Shown: positions 22,038 through 34,824, numbered from the stretch's first letter. The stretch: 64,000 nucleotides of DNA from Celoporthe dispersa (GCA_016584495.1 WAID01000003.1:3038001-3102000), one strand, 5' to 3'. Notes: a model not told the origin generated them from the sequence alone. Made by a program: numbers and translations.

Positions 22038-23590
22038 CTACTTGTCCTTGCCATCTTCGTCATTCCGTGGCTCGAAATTCAGCTGTTACTCGTCAGGATG
22101 GATGTCTGTAGCAGTGTTCACACGAAGGGGTCCGAGTGAAGACTCACCGAATTCCCGTTGTAGAGTTGATGATCCCTCCGTCTGTCATCAGGGTTCTGAA
22201 ACCCCTTGATCCGGCCGCCGCCCTCCCTTCCTGATGTCGATGCTTGGGGCTGGTCCTGATCTTGCTGGGCAGCACCCGCCTGTCCGCCGCCACTACCAGC
22301 GCTCCCTCCCGATCCAAGCCCTCCAAGGGCACCCGCGATTCCGCTCAAGATGTTCATCACGAAAGCCAACACGGCCGTGACGAGCCTCGAAGCAGGACTT
22401 GTAAGACCGGCGTTCAGGCTCGTGTAGGCTTCCGAATACCGATCGACGGGCGTCAGCACGAGCGTTGCGCTCGGCGCCAGCCCCAGCTTCTCGAGGCTCT
22501 GTCCCTCCTCCGTGGCGTGGTCGATCGCGCGGTTCGGTAGCGGCGTGAGAATCACCTTGAACGTGTACGGATCGTGCCCGTCGGTGCGGCTGTCGTCGAC
22601 CCACTTCCGCACGTCCCGGGATAGCGTGGCTCCGGACGGGAAACGCGTCCTGATGGTTGACCCGTCGAAGAGCCGGACCTGGAGAGCGCACTGGTCGTGT
22701 CTCCTGGCGGCCGACGAGGTCGGAGCCAGGGTAGAGGTAGAGGCAGCCTCGGGAATGGGCGTGCTCACCTCTTCGCCCGCCGCAGCCCGTTGTTCTAGCT
22801 CCCTCTCCTGCCTCCGCTCCTCCACCCGCGCCTTCCGCTCGGCCTTGTCGTCTGCGATGAGCTTCAGCACGCGCGCCCTCGCCTCGCGCGCCTTAGCTTT
22901 ACGCTCTGCGAGCTGCTGTGAGGCCTTCTTCACTGCGTCGCTCTGCTTCGCCTTGGGGTCAGAACTCTGGTCCTGGGGCTCCTCGGCGAGCATTTTGCCC
23001 TTGCCCTCGCGTCGTCGCTGCTTCTCGATCTCATCACGCTCCCTGCGTGCAGCTTCGCGTTGCCTATCCGACTCGCTAGGCTGTGGAGGAAGGGCCTCGG
23101 ATGTGATCGAGGCTGGCGCTCCTTGGCCGCCGGGCTGTGCCGTCTGAGCCGGGACGACGGTGGCCGTCAAGTTGTCTGTGGAAGGGACTGTAGCCACAGG
23201 AGCAGGAGCCGCCGCCTGTGCACCGGAAGCCACCTGTGCCCGGCTCTCCGTTTGTGCTGCAAGAGCATTTTCGATCCTCCTCAAGAATTCACCCTTTTCC
23301 GTGCCCGCAGCAACGTACTCCTTCAGCTCTCCGTTCTTGATGACAACCAGCGTAGGGATCTTTGGCAGCGGAAAGATGGCGGCCAGGTATCCTGCCTCCT
23401 GGGATGCGGCCTCCAGCCTGAGCACGACCGCATCCTTCTCTAGCGAAGGCGCAATGGTGCTGTCAGTGAGGAACTCATCCTCCCATGTCTTGCTCTCCTC
23501 CTGGCCATCGGTCACAAAGCAGACGACCAACTTTGACTGCTGCAGGGCGGTCGATATGCCTTCCTGCAGGGTTCCGGTGAAGAACACCAT
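22038..23590 (-). CDS. UBX-domain protein with thioredoxin-like N-terminus and membrane segment
   Basis: Predicted Cdc48/p97 adaptor of 495 aa, similar in plan to UBXN4/erasin. Exon 1 is 22148-23590 and exon 2 is 22038-22082. Exon 2 adds LNFEPRNDEDGKDK; the unspliced frame would give an unrelated tail. Residues 1-110 form a thioredoxin/UAS-like fold (VVCFVTDGQEES, PTLVVIKNGE). Residues 175-270 are a charged coiled coil, and the UBX domain covers about 298-381 (CALQVRLFDGSTIRTRF, LVLTP). A hydrophobic stretch at about 402-424 (RLVTAVLAFVMNILSGIAGAL) could insert into the ER membrane as a hairpin. A Gly/Gln-rich C-terminus follows. A role in ER-associated degradation is inferred. It is divergent from SURF1 and convergent with mix17. 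Confidence 0.9.
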
Positions 23591-24266
23591 CTTGTGAGGG
23601 TGTGTTCTCAGCGAAATGTCTTCGCTGGGTTAGTTTATGGATGATTCGGGCGATTAACACAAATGACAAAGCTCGGAGTAAAGACTAAGTAGATTGGTAG
23701 AATGCAAATGAGCGCCAGAGATCACAACAGAATGTTGTTTCTTCCAGTTTGCGTTGGATAAGTTGATATGTTACTGCCACCTTTCGGATTAGGTGGGACA
23801 TGTGATATGAATAGCTTGGTGCAGCACTAAGGCGAGCTACCACAGGGGATCCCGAAAGCTAGGGGGTTACATCTCCCCTCCTTCCTCCCTAAAGCTCGGT
23901 AAGCTGCGGCCCTGGGAGCTCCCCTGGCCAATAGCCTAGAGCTTGTTGCATCATCGCCCAAAACTTTGGATTCACCTATCCTCAAAACTCTCGCCAATTT
24001 CTTACCGCGAAGAACGAACAGGACCACGCCAGCCAGACGGGAAAGCCTCAACACCTGTGACTGCAGCTTGAGGTCACAGTTGCACCCACCTGGTTAGCAC
24101 CTGTCACAGGAGACATTCACGTGCTTAGCCAGTGCACCCGCGCCCTCCGGGAGAAGATACTCGGCTCTCTCCCTCTGAGCTCCGGAGCAGACCACCTTCC
24201 ACATCTTCTAGTCCGGCTGGAGAGCACACGACCGCGCATTGGAGCTCCGGTACCCCCTCCGAACCC
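23591..24266. promoter_or_regulatory. divergent promoter between the UBX gene and SURF1
   Basis: The spacer of 676 bp separates two outward-facing start codons (23590 minus, 24267 plus). The SURF1 frame is open upstream of 24267 to about 24132, but the Met-Met-Lys-Ala-Phe start gives a normal presequence and is preferred. Confidence 0.5.
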
Positions 24267-25518
24267 ATGATGAAGGCCTTCACGCGCCTAGCGAGGCCCT
24301 CGCCAGCCAAGCAGGCCGTGCAGACCCTCACACACTCGACCCCCAGACCGCGCACGATACTGTGCCACCACCACCACCCGCAGCGACCCTTCTCCCACAC
24401 CCGGCCCCGCGCCCAGCATAACGAGCCCCGCCAGCCAGCCGACGACCCCAACTTCCACTCCATCCTCGACAACCCGCCACAGCTCGTGCGCACTGGCCGC
24501 CGCCACGGGCCAGGCCTGCTCGTCCTCGCCATCATCCCCATCACGGCCTTCGCGCTGGGCACCTGGCAGGTCTATCGGCTGCGGTGGAAGACGGATCTGA
24601 TCGCCAAGTGCGAGGACCGCCTCGTACGGGACCCCTTACCCCTCCCGCCGCGTGTTGATCCGGACGCTATCGGCGACTTTGACTACAGGCGTGTCGTCAC
24701 GCGCGGCCGCTTCCGACACGACCAGGAGATGCTGATCGGGCCGCGGATGCGGGATGGCGAGCAGGGGTACATGGTCATCACGCCGCTTGTCAGGGAGGGC
24801 GGAAGCACGGTGCTGGTAAACAGGGGGTGGATATCGAAGCGGTTGGAGGACAGGAGGAAGAGGGCGAGGGAGTCGATGCCGGAAGGGGAAGTGGTGGTGG
24901 AGGGGATGCTGCGGGAGCCGTGGAAGAAGAACATGTTCACGCCTGAGAACCGGCCTGACAAGAGCGAGTTCTACTTCCCGGATGTGAGGCAGATGGCCGA
25001 GTTGACGGGGGCACAGCCAGTTTGGATTGAAGCCACGATGGGTAAGTGCCTTGTGCCTCTGGTCTGGAGAGTAGCACTCTATCGTCAAAGTTCTCACAGT
25101 ATCTGTGGGCAGCTTGCTAACTGGTATCCTATAGACCCGAACTATATGCAGGTCATGGAGTACGAGGCCAAGGGCATTCCGTTGGGAAAACCTGCAGAGG
25201 TCAACCTGAGGAACAACCACGCCCAGTACATCTTCACCTGGTAAGAAATTCTCTTGTCTTACCTCGTCAGTATGAGGACTAGACTGCCCACCCCCTGTCT
25301 TCCATCTGCGGCATCTGGCCATAAGCTGTTGTACTCGTTGCGTGGTGCGGCACCTCTAGATTGCACGCCTTGCTCCTCTGATCCTGAACATCTCTCGGCA
25401 TGCTGACATCCCTTGTAGGTACAGTCTCTCCCTTGCTACAGCTATAATGTTGTGGATGGTCGTCAAGAAGCCGCCATCTGAGGTGGCCAAGCGCGTTCGT
25501 AGAAATACCCAGTGGTAG
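24267..25518 (+). CDS. shy1: SURF1/Shy1 cytochrome c oxidase assembly protein
   Basis: Mitochondrial inner-membrane factor for early assembly of complex IV (Cox1 maturation). Exons are 24267-25041, 25135-25240 and 25419-25518, giving 326 aa. A basic His/Arg-rich presequence is followed by transmembrane segment 1 (about 83-104), which contains the family signature LGTWQVYRL. The intermembrane domain has VNRGWI (about 184-189) and FTPENRPDK. Transmembrane segment 2 (YSLSLATAIMLWMVV, about 295-309) follows a Trp codon split by the last intron, and a basic tail closes the protein. All introns are GT-AG and in phase. Its stop lies 47 bp from the stop of the CENP-T gene, so the 3' UTRs must overlap. 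Confidence 0.95.
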
Positions 25519-25565
25519 GAATTTTCTTCTCGCACATGGCGGTTCTAGCAAGTGTCGTCACGGCA

Positions 25566-27411
25566 TCACCCCACTTCTTCGTCCTCTCCTGCATTGGCCT
25601 TTCGTCGTCGCTTTTTTGCAGGCGCCGGAGCAGGCATGCGGAGTTCCTGTAAGAGCTCCCTGGGCAGATGCCTCTGCGCAAGCGCATACGGCGTTGCTGA
25701 GGCACTCGTCTGCCGTTGTCTGACAAGAAGGATCCGGTTAGGTTGACATGTACATACAAATCGAAGACACACCAAGACCAAAATACCCAAGTGTCGAACA
25801 GAACAGGGGAAGTAGGATTAAATGAACATACCTCCTCATGAGGGTCAACATGTCGCTCTCGTTGATCGTCGTTCGCCCCTTTGCGTGATTTGCATACGCT
25901 CGGAGGTCATCGCCGAGCTGCTCGAAGAACCAGTCCGACGCCTGCATGATGGCCGACAGCGTATCCGAGCTAATCTTGGTCTTGCCCGCGAATCGTTGCG
26001 CGAGCCGCTTGACAACACTCGTGGGAAGCGACGGATACTCGGTGCCATAACGAGAGATCTTCTTGCCGGGTTTCTTGACCCGTCCCGTCGACTTTGATGA
26101 TATCTGTCTCGCAAGGATGGCCTCTGCTGTTCTATCGCCAGCCTCGGAGACATCGTCGTCTCCTCCCGCGAGATCCCATGGCGGCGCATCGTCCCCTACG
26201 CTCATCTGATCGGGAAAGGGAGGAGGCTCGTCGTCAAGCTGGGGGGGTCCATCGTCATCGTCATCAAAGCCAAATGGTTCATTCGCAGGCGATGAAGGCT
26301 CGCGCTGAGGCGAAGACTGAACCTGTGGTGCCAGGACAACCGTACTCTGGTCACCCGCGTCGAGGTTGAAGTCAATCTCCCCAAAGTCACTGATGCGGCC
26401 ACCCAGCGTATCCCGCCGCGCAGCCTCATCGTCTAGCCTTTCCAGAGTGGCGTCCTCACCGCCCATGCCATTACCATCACCCGTATCGTCATCCCACTGC
26501 GCCTGCGGGAAGAAAGCAGAGTCGATGCCCCCATCACCGTCATCACTCTGTCCGTCGCCCAGCGGGCCGTAGTCACTCATGCGGATGGAGAACCTCTGCG
26601 ACGGGCCCATCGTCGCCCTCCTCGGCATCTCGATGCTCTGCATTGTAAAGTTGTCATCCAGGTCCTCGAGCCCGCTGCTCCTCGGTGGCCGCGGGAGCTC
26701 GCCGTCACTATCGGCGTCCTCGTCGATCGGCAGGGAGAAGCGTGGTCTGTCGATGGGGAACTCATCGTCACTGTCTTCTGGGTCCTCGGGAATCGTCACC
26801 GCTGGCCGCCGCCCTCGACCGCTTTGCTTCTTGTGCGCGCGGCTGCTCCCCGTGGCGGTCGGGTCGTCTGGTGAAGAGGAGCTCGACGACGATATCGCCT
26901 TGCTCTTGGGCGCCAGCGTCTTGCTCAGGGCGCGCAGGACATCCCGCGGCGTCTCTCGCTGGTCGCGGACCGAGCGCCGCCGGTTGCGACCCGGGGTGTT
27001 GATATCGTTGATGGCGGCGCGGCGGGAGTCGAGGGCGCGGATGGCGGCACGGCCGTGGGGCGTGAACTGCGTGGGGGGCTTGCGCCCTGAAGCGGAGAAG
27101 AGCTGCCTCGAGGCGCGAAAGTCAACGACCTGGTTGCCTGGCGTGCGGATGGAGAAGCGAGTGGTGGACGTTGGGGGCGCAGAGGCGCGAGGGTTGTGGA
27201 CGGGGGTCTGGGCTGGGTTGAAATCGTCATCACGGCTGCTGTTGCTGGGCCCTGGAGGGTGCGAGGAGCTGCGCCCTGGTGTTGTGCCGCCTTCGATGGG
27301 GTTGGGCCGGCTTGGACGACTTGGTGGTGGTGGCAGCTTGGAGGAGGAAGGCCCGGCGCGGATGGGGAGAGGGAGCCTCGAGGCCCCGGCTGAGCCCTGC
27401 GAATTTGGCAT
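25566..27411 (-). CDS. CENP-T-like inner kinetochore histone-fold protein
   Basis: Constitutive centromere-associated protein linking centromeric chromatin to the outer kinetochore. Exon 1 is 25832-27411 and exon 2 is 25566-25719, giving 577 aa. The N-terminal 450 residues are disordered, Ser/Pro- and Asp-rich, as in fungal CENP-T. The C-terminal histone fold begins YPSLPTSVVKRLAQRFAG and runs through SSDTLSAIMQASDWFFEQLGD and TINESDMLTLMRR. Intron removal continues it with RQRQTSASATPYALAQRHLP and PRELLQELRMP, the conserved CENP-T extension after the fold, then a basic KKRRRK tail. A short Ndc80/Mis12-binding motif near the N-terminus is expected from the family, but I cannot point to it with confidence. 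Confidence 0.88.
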
Positions 27412-30400
27412 TTTAGACTGCGCGCATGATCCTGGAGGGACGACTCGTGCGCGCCTTTGGGGATGCGCCCTGGTTTCTTCTCGTAGGAGGTGACCCTCAG
27501 AAGCGGTGCTTGGGTTGGAGAGTTGGTGTCGGTAGGGCGGGATGGTTGAAGCTATGCTTTCGACCTCGACTGATGGCAGACGCGTCTGGCGCGTCTAGAA
27601 GGGTTGCTATCCCATCATTGAGCGGCCTACGGCTGGGGTAAACGTACAAGTGGGGCGCACCATGGCCTATCTTATCGATAGGTCACAGCTCAAGGCTGGG
27701 CGTTTAGGCCCTTAGGGCCTCTAGTCCTCATCGGGACACCACACGAATGTGACTGCTGTCTCTCTTGGGCCAGCGTTCAGGGCCCTAGGGTCCAGCACGA
27801 ACCTCGTTCTCATGTGAATGGACAGAGTTCTTGTCGCAACATCTTCTGGGAGTCCAAACAGGCTGTTACTGGCTTGGTGTCCTTTCTATGATACAGGCTA
27901 AGTCATGGGCCCCCGAAACTTAACCGCCATCTATGTCGGTAAAAGGAAAACTTGTAAGCCCGGATGAACCTCTTGAAAATGGTTGTTGGACGTTTCTCCT
28001 GAACTGTGCCAAAGGTGTGACATCGTCGTGCCAGACCTCTGGGCGTCTCGAGTCGTCGACCAGTGGTCGGGACATCAGTCGCATCTCCCGAGCTCCCTGA
28101 GGGCTTCTCTCTTCCTCTCTGCGAACCATCGGCGACTTGATCCATCGCGCCGGGCGTCATCTCTTTTCTCTCATGAGTGATGAAACCTCACGAGCATGAG
28201 AAGGCTGCACGCCTATCAGGCGATCCGAGGCGCAACAGTCAGTATGGGGCTCTAAGAACGGAACAGGACGCGGTCTCTTGTCCCGGATGATCTATCCGTC
28301 CAGAAGGGCTGACACGACGGGTTTTGAAACACCGAATCAGGCAATCCACACTTGCGCCCGTGGCGACCCCCCTGGAGGAGGCAAAACACTGGGTGGTCCA
28401 AGAACCTTGTTACATGACCTGCTTCAAAGTTGCACCAGGACTCTTGGGCAAACTGACATACAGCTCGACCTCCATCGAGAAGGCGCAAGGTGCAGAACGC
28501 AGAGTGTCCACTTCACACAGGTAATCAGCACCAGTGCGGTCGTGGATCTAGACTGCCAGCCGTATAACGTATGCTGTGGTCAAACCCAATCGAGGATCGG
28601 CTCCAAGCGTTTTCTCAGATGCATCTCTTGGCGAGAGCCACGACGGCCATTAGACCTCCCCATGATCGTGTCCCATCATGGGTCTGTCACCACGATGATG
28701 GGCTGGGGCACAGGACTGGCTGGCCAGTGGATCTGGCCAGCCTGATGTGCAGTCAGAATAAGTTGGATCAGGCCAGCCTGTGCAGAGCGGTCATGATGGC
28801 GATGACGAGTCCTCGAGCCCCTGGAGGGTCCAAACAAGGCTCGCATTCCCGATGATCCGAGCTCTGTTGCTCCGCATTTCAGGTAAGATGTGGAACAGAC
28901 GTTTTCTCGGGGGGTAAGTAGGTGAGTTAAAGGTTGACGACTCCGTGATACATCTTTCAGCCTCACTCGGTTCTGGTTCACAGCGGGTGACTGGCCCCAA
29001 CTCATCAAGTCTTTGCTCCGAGTGGTATTATAACTGTACCATGGCACCACCAGGGGAGAGGTTAGTTTCCCACTGTTTCCCCGCTTCTTCTATCAGTTTA
29101 TTGCCAATGAACAGCGATAATAGGCTGCGTAATATCAACGATCTCCGTCTGCTATGAAACTAAACCAGCCAACTGGTTCTTGATATGACAACCAGGCGGC
29201 TGTGAGGCTAGTAAAGATCTCCGTCCTGTTTATCTACTTTAGAAGACCAACTGTAACCCAAGAGATCCTCTGCGCTTCAGGAGCTACAGACACACCTTGC
29301 ACTAGCGACGCTTCTTGCTTCCTGTTCCTGACGCTGTGTTTTCCTCGCTGGCCGCACACTGAGCGGCCTAAGCACATTCTAGGCTCTCCATGTACATAAA
29401 GTCAAACTCTGTACTGTGTAGGTATGTAGAGGGGGAGGAGTACTGGAGGTGCCCAGGCTGGTTGAAAGTCCTCGACCTCGTCACCTGCGGACCCCACCGT
29501 TGTTGATGAAGAATTGCCCGAGGTGAGGTACCGATGCTTACAGGCGTCCAGGGTGAGGTACTTGCTATCTCCCTGTCACAGAGTGTCTGGTCGGGCCCCT
29601 AGTTCGTTACCCCTACCCGCTAGTGAGACCATTATGGTAGCCACCCGCCGTAACCTCCAACCTGGTAGTACCTGGTACGCCTAGAAACGCCCTTCGCCGC
29701 CTGGGGGTGGGGGGAGGGGGTGCACCACTGGACGACGGCCCTGCTAGCACACCCAAGCACCCTACCCGGCCCACTGTGCTGAACCTGATCTTCCTGCCCG
29801 CGTGGTGTGCGTGTGCTACCTCCCCCCCCCTCTCTCTCCCTCTTCCCAGCCTGATCCCCTCCCTGACCTTCAACTCCCGTTCTCAAGTCGTGTTGCGGCT
29901 TGAATCCGTTCCGGTCGTGTCAAAACATTTCTGTCTTTTATGCGGCAATACCAACATTGACTCGTTCCTCCTGCATCCTTCATAGCTTCTAGACCTCTTT
30001 GTGATCGTTGTGTGTGTGTGTTTTCTGGTTTTCCCTTGTCACTACTGCTGTCATTATCACCCATCATCACCACCAACTATCATCGACATCATTACGTCGC
30101 GCGCGAGAAAGAGGAGAGAGGCCTGAGCTCTGTGCCACCCCAGTCGAGCCACCGCCTACCCCTTGCCCTGCCTGCCCTGTTCTGCCCTGGCCTGCCTTGC
30201 CTTGCCTCTGCAAGCGCCACCCTGATTACCACCTCACACATTCACATCCACTCTATCACACATCCTGCTTCATATCTGCAACCACAGACGGCCAACGAAC
30301 TCCTTCGAAAGCTGTCGTACCAAGATTGAGGCTTAAACAAACGACTCTTCCCCCCATCAACCTTCCTCTGTGCGATATCCAGCGACGACTCCTCGAACAT

Positions 30401-30429
30401 TCACAGAGCATCACCCGTTTGAACTTAAT
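27412..30429. other. 3 kb spacer including the rac1 promoter and leader
   Basis: No gene is supported. Between 28260 and 28860 there are several overlapping mid-size frames on the plus strand with ordinary-looking composition but no domain and no consistent splice model. From about 29740 to 30429 the plus strand is strongly pyrimidine-rich with TG and CA runs, as expected for the promoter and leader of rac1. Confidence 0.4.
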
Positions 30430-31630
30430 ATGGCCGCTCCCGGGGTTCAGTCTATCAAGGTTCGTTCCCAGCGATCACCGCATCGGCGTCGGTATTGGCC
30501 TTGGCTCTGGCATTGCCACCCTCTCTCTCAGCTAGAGGCGGCTCGCATATCCCCCCCAAGCGAGACCATTTGTGCAGAGCCACCATGCGAATAGCAAGCT
30601 GACCATTCCGTTTTGCTCAACTGCAGTGTGTCGTGACAGGCGATGGTGCTGTCGGCAAGGTACGTTCCAACCCGTGTCCCATCTCTCCTCTTTCTCTCCA
30701 CCTCCTGTCCGCTCCGCCGCCCATCTTCCCTACCGCGACTCGTCGCATTCGACCATTTGTTTTGCTAACCTCCTCGGTCGGTAGACATGTCTCCTCATCT
30801 CATACACCACGAATGCCTTCCCAGGCGAATACATTCCCACAGTGTACGTACAATTGTCAAACGACCTACCACATTCACCGTTTAGCAGGGAGCGCTCCGG
30901 ATGAGAACCCTCACCGCCGCCCACTACACGTGCGACAACAAAGACTGATGATGATGACCCTCGTACAGTTTCGACAACTACTCTGCGAGTGTGATGGTCG
31001 ACGGGAAGCCGATTAGCCTGGGGCTTTGGGATACTGCTGGACAGGAAGACTACGACCGCCTTCGACCTCTCTCTTACCCTCAGACCGATGTCTTCCTCAT
31101 CTGCTTCTCCATTGTCAGCCCGCCATCGTTCGACAACGTCAAGGCCAAGGTGCGCAGACTACTATACTCCTCTCTCGGGCCTCTCCTCTCCTCTCCTCTC
31201 CCGATTGTAGTGGATGCAGACGATGTGATTTTCGATCCGAGACTGACACATCTTGCAGTGGTACCCCGAGATCAGCCACCATGCTCCCAACATCCCCATC
31301 ATCCTGGTCGGCACAAAGCTCGATCTGAGGGAGGACCAGAACACGATCCAGAGCCTTCGCGACAAGAGAATGGAACCTGTCACCTACGACGAAGCCCTGC
31401 GGACTTCCCAGGACATCAGGGCACACAAGTACCTGGAGTGCTCTGCACTGACCCAGCGTAACCTGAAGGCCGTTTTCGACGAGGCTATCCGGTACGAAAA
31501 CAAACCCCGGCTGCCCCTTTCTTTGAGACCGACTTGAATGACTGACGTGACACCTCATCACAGTGCTGTGCTCAGCCCGAGACCCCAAGCGACCCAGAAG
31601 ACGAAGAAGTCGAAATGCACGATCCTGTAA
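30430..31630 (+). CDS. rac1: Rac-type Rho GTPase
   Basis: Membrane-anchored GTPase controlling actin, polarity and NADPH oxidase in filamentous fungi. Six exons: 30430-30459, 30627-30659, 30785-30843, 30969-31149, 31259-31491 and 31564-31630, giving 200 aa. Motifs in order: P-loop GDGAVGKT (split by an intron after Lys), switch I TVFDNYSA, switch II DTAGQEDYDRLRPLSYPQTD, the guanine motif GTKLDL, and SAL in ECSALTQ. The tail is KKTKKSKCTIL, a polybasic stretch plus a CAAX box ending in Leu, which predicts geranylgeranylation. KPISLGLWDTAGQ and FSIVSPPSFDNVKAK favour Rac over Cdc42. Every exon junction is in phase with no correction needed. Confidence 0.95.
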
Positions 31631-32659
31631 ACGCTCCGATCCGACCAGGTCACGGCGAAACCGTGTTGGACCGATCGTGTTCCATACGACGTCGCTGTTG
31701 CTGATCCAATGTATGAAGAGGAGGAAAAGCTTTTTAGAACGGCCGGACTGCTTGACCTCAGAAAGGCTACCTGTCACCCTTTAGAGGGGCGCGAACAAGG
31801 GGACCACACATCCGATTTTCAAAACATCCTGCTGCTACATTTCCTGCGAAGACGTCTTATGAACGACGAGGGCGGGCTGAGGCGGACAGATGAATCCATC
31901 ATTTCCTTTCCGGTGTAATCTTGGAGCATCCAAAGGCCTCCCCGATGGCATTGAGGAAAGGAACATCGTCCTTGGCCGTGTGACTTTGGTCTACTGGCAT
32001 CTGACTTGCGCTCGATGCTTTGAACATCACTCTTCAGCACAACGTCAGTCTTCCTGGCCAGTTTCTCTTTTTTTTTTCCTCCTGTGCAGCAAGATGGGCG
32101 TACACTCAGCATTACTTTCAAATGACTTAACAATCACAACTCCCCAACCCCCTCAAGGATATCCCCAGAATTTTGATTTGGTTCTCTGTAGATAGCAGCC
32201 GGCGAGGTGAGGATCAGTAAAGGGACTGGAAAGGGAAGGAGAGGAGAACTCTGATATTTTTGCGTTTTTTTTTTTTTTTAAAGCAAAGGGTTCTTGTGTT
32301 GTTTGGGATGGGTGCCTCAAATACTTCTTACTACATGTAACCTCGCACGATAAACACTGATCTCACAATTTTCTCGTCTTCACATTTGAAGTAAACCTTG
32401 ACTAGACAAGGTGACCTTTGTGATTGATCTTGTGATAAGTCTCTGGAGAACTGGAAGAAAAAGAAAAAAAAAGGGGGGGAAGGGGGTATCATGCAAAAGC
32501 AGAAAACCAACTCGTATCGAAGAATGCCATAAAGTAGAAGACGCCCTAGGCAAACAAACACAGCGTCTCCCCTGACAGATGCATCTGCAACAATACATAT
32601 CAGCAGAGATGCTGTATGACGACGACTCTCCCTCACCAGTAACACGGCGGTCTGGGCTC
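31631..32659. other. convergent 3' region of rac1 and nop6
   Basis: About 1 kb between two converging genes, with T13 (32267-32279) and other T-rich and A-rich runs and no coding signal. It presumably holds both 3' UTRs. Confidence 0.5.
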
Positions 32660-33892
32660 CTACGACCTGCGGCCCGGGACGTGAGCACGTCTGCTCGGAT
32701 GCACCATCTGCTCCTCGCGGTCCTCCTGCTTGGGCACAGCCTCCCTGCCAGCCCTCGCCCTGGCATTCTCCAGCTTCTCCTGCTCCTCCCTCGCGATCCG
32801 CCTTCCCCGCTGCTCGTTCAGCCGCCTGTTCTTCTCCGCGACCTTCTCCATCCGGCCCTCCGTCTTGCCGCCGCCGCCGGCCGTCAGCTCGACGTTGATG
32901 CGCCGCGTGGCGCCCCTGGCGTCGGTAAGCTCGGTGTGGTGGAACTTGGCCAGGCAGGTCTTCATGTGCGAGTAGTTGTCAAACTCAACGAAGGCGATGC
33001 CGCGGGACTTTTGGGGCTGGCTGCGCTCTGTCAGTAGGCGCACCGAGGTCGGCTTGAGGGTGGCGAAGTGTGCCTTGACGTCGGCTTGGGTTGCGGTGTA
33101 GGGGAGGTTGCCTGTTTTTGAAGGGGATCAACAGCAGGACGGGTTAGCACATCGGAAAAATAAGCGAGTATAGGGAGGAGTTGGGAAGAAAGAAGAGAAA
33201 GAGGGAGGAAGGGGGGAAAGAGGGAGGGGAGGGGAGAGGGAGAGGGAGAGGTTTGCTACACGTACCAACGAAGCAGATGAACCTGCTATTCTTGGTAGAC
33301 TTGCTGTCACCGTCGTTGACAGCATCGGCATCGGCATCGCCCTCCTTGTCGTCGCTGGCTGCTTTCTGGTCCTTCTTAGTGTTCTTGCCTTTCTTCGTTT
33401 TCTTCCCGCCGCTCTCGACCTCTTCCGCGGGAGGGTCTGCCTCCTCGGACTTGGCCTTCTTCGCCTTCTTGTCCTTCTTGCTCTTCTTCTTGCCCTCCCC
33501 TCCATCCATCGCTGCCGCCGTCTCAGCAGCCTCCCCCTCCCCCCTCAGCGCTCTTCGTCTTCTTGTCCTTCTTCTCCTTCTTGCTCGTCTTCTTCTTCTT
33601 GCTCTCCTCCTCTTCCACCGCAGCACCCCCCCTTCACAGTAGCCTCCACATCCATAGCCTCATCCTCAACATCAAACTCCTCGTGATTCAGCGCCTCCGC
33701 CTGCTCGGCCTTGCGCTCCTTGTGGCTCTTCTTCTTGTCACACTTGGCCTTGTCCTGCTTGCTCTTCTTCGCCTTCTTGCGTGCCGCGGCGGCGTCGACG
33801 GCACCGTATTCCTCTACCTCCGCTTCGGCAAGCTTGCGCTTCTTGGACGGGGCCGCGGCCTTCTTCTCCGCCCTGGCTTCGGACTTGGACAT
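32660..33892 (-). CDS. nop6: Nop6-like nucleolar RRM protein
   Basis: RNA-binding ribosome-assembly factor, about 358 aa after correction. Exon 1 is 33266-33892 and exon 2 is 32660-33111. The N-terminal half is a long Lys/Glu/Ala-rich nucleolar-type region starting MSKSEARAEKK. The RRM is split by the intron: FICFVG joins NLPYTATQADVKAHFATLK, then GIAFVEFDNYSHMKTCL (RNP1). A basic C-terminal helix follows (EKVAEKNRRLNEQRGRR). Exon 1 is readable only by moving frame twice, at the C7 run 33626-33632 and the C6 run 33539-33544 (plus strand). Removing one base at each gives 625 nt, exactly the phase the downstream exon needs. The RRM is certain; Nop6 is the best match by architecture. Confidence 0.82.
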
Positions 33893-34824
33893 CTTTTTTT
33901 TTCTCTTCCTCTTCTTTTTGTCTCGGGTGGTGGGGAGTTGCACGGGTTCGTATTGATTTTGAATGGCCTGAACAAAATCTGAGTTTCGTAGGAATGGTCT
34001 CTTTTTTTCTTGTTTTCTTTCTGATCTTGTGAAAGAAGAATCCGGAGGAAATGCGAGGGAATCGTGTGTCGGGAAAAGATGCACCTGTAATTTTCTGCCG
34101 CTGCGAAACCTTGAAAAGAGAAAAGAAGGGGAAAAAAAGCGGCCTCGACGCCAGTGCGATAAGATAAGAACATAAGTACAGTAAGTAGCATATCCACCAC
34201 CACACCACCCACCTGCCACTTCCCTTGTACATACTTTCACATACTGAACTTACAGCTGCTTGTGATTCAGTTTCATATCTTTTACCAATCCTAGCTGCAT
34301 AATGCAGCGACATGTATTTCAGTAATCTTGGTATTCTTGACGCTCTCACATTGACAGCCATCAGCAGAAGCGTCAGCGCCTGTGCCCTTGTCAACTACAA
34401 CTTACGACACACAGTTGCGGCAGCGCAGGGCATGAGATACAGCTAGCTGAGTGTCAACAGTGTCTAGAATTATTGCAAGTCTAAAAGTCTACCATGTTGT
34501 CCCCCACCAAAAAAAGTAAACTCCATAGATGAATACATGACCAGAAAGAAAACGAAGCAAAAAACAACCTCCTCATTGCTCTCCTGACACACCGTGGCCT
34601 CCCTGCCATATCGTGTGAAGCATGATCCATCCCGTCCCCCAAAATTTGTACTCGATTGATAAATCATAACGTGAGGTGATGTCCGGGAGCGAGCCCCGTC
34701 AAGTCGGAACTATGTGCCGGTAGGTATCGGGGCTTTAATCTGCCGGGAATGAATGGTTGCAGATAGATGGTCAGACTCCGACAAGGCTCGCCAGTGGGTT
34801 GTACAGTCCGAACAGCGCCGTGGC
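33893..34824. other. intergenic between two minus-strand genes
   Basis: Promoter and leader of nop6 (T/C-rich runs on the plus strand at 33894-34030) and the 3' flank of the Gly-rich protein gene. Nothing else supported. Confidence 0.45.

Noticed and set aside
27412..30429. Possible transposon in the spacer before rac1
   Set aside because: No terminal inverted or direct repeats and no transposase or reverse-transcriptase motifs were visible.
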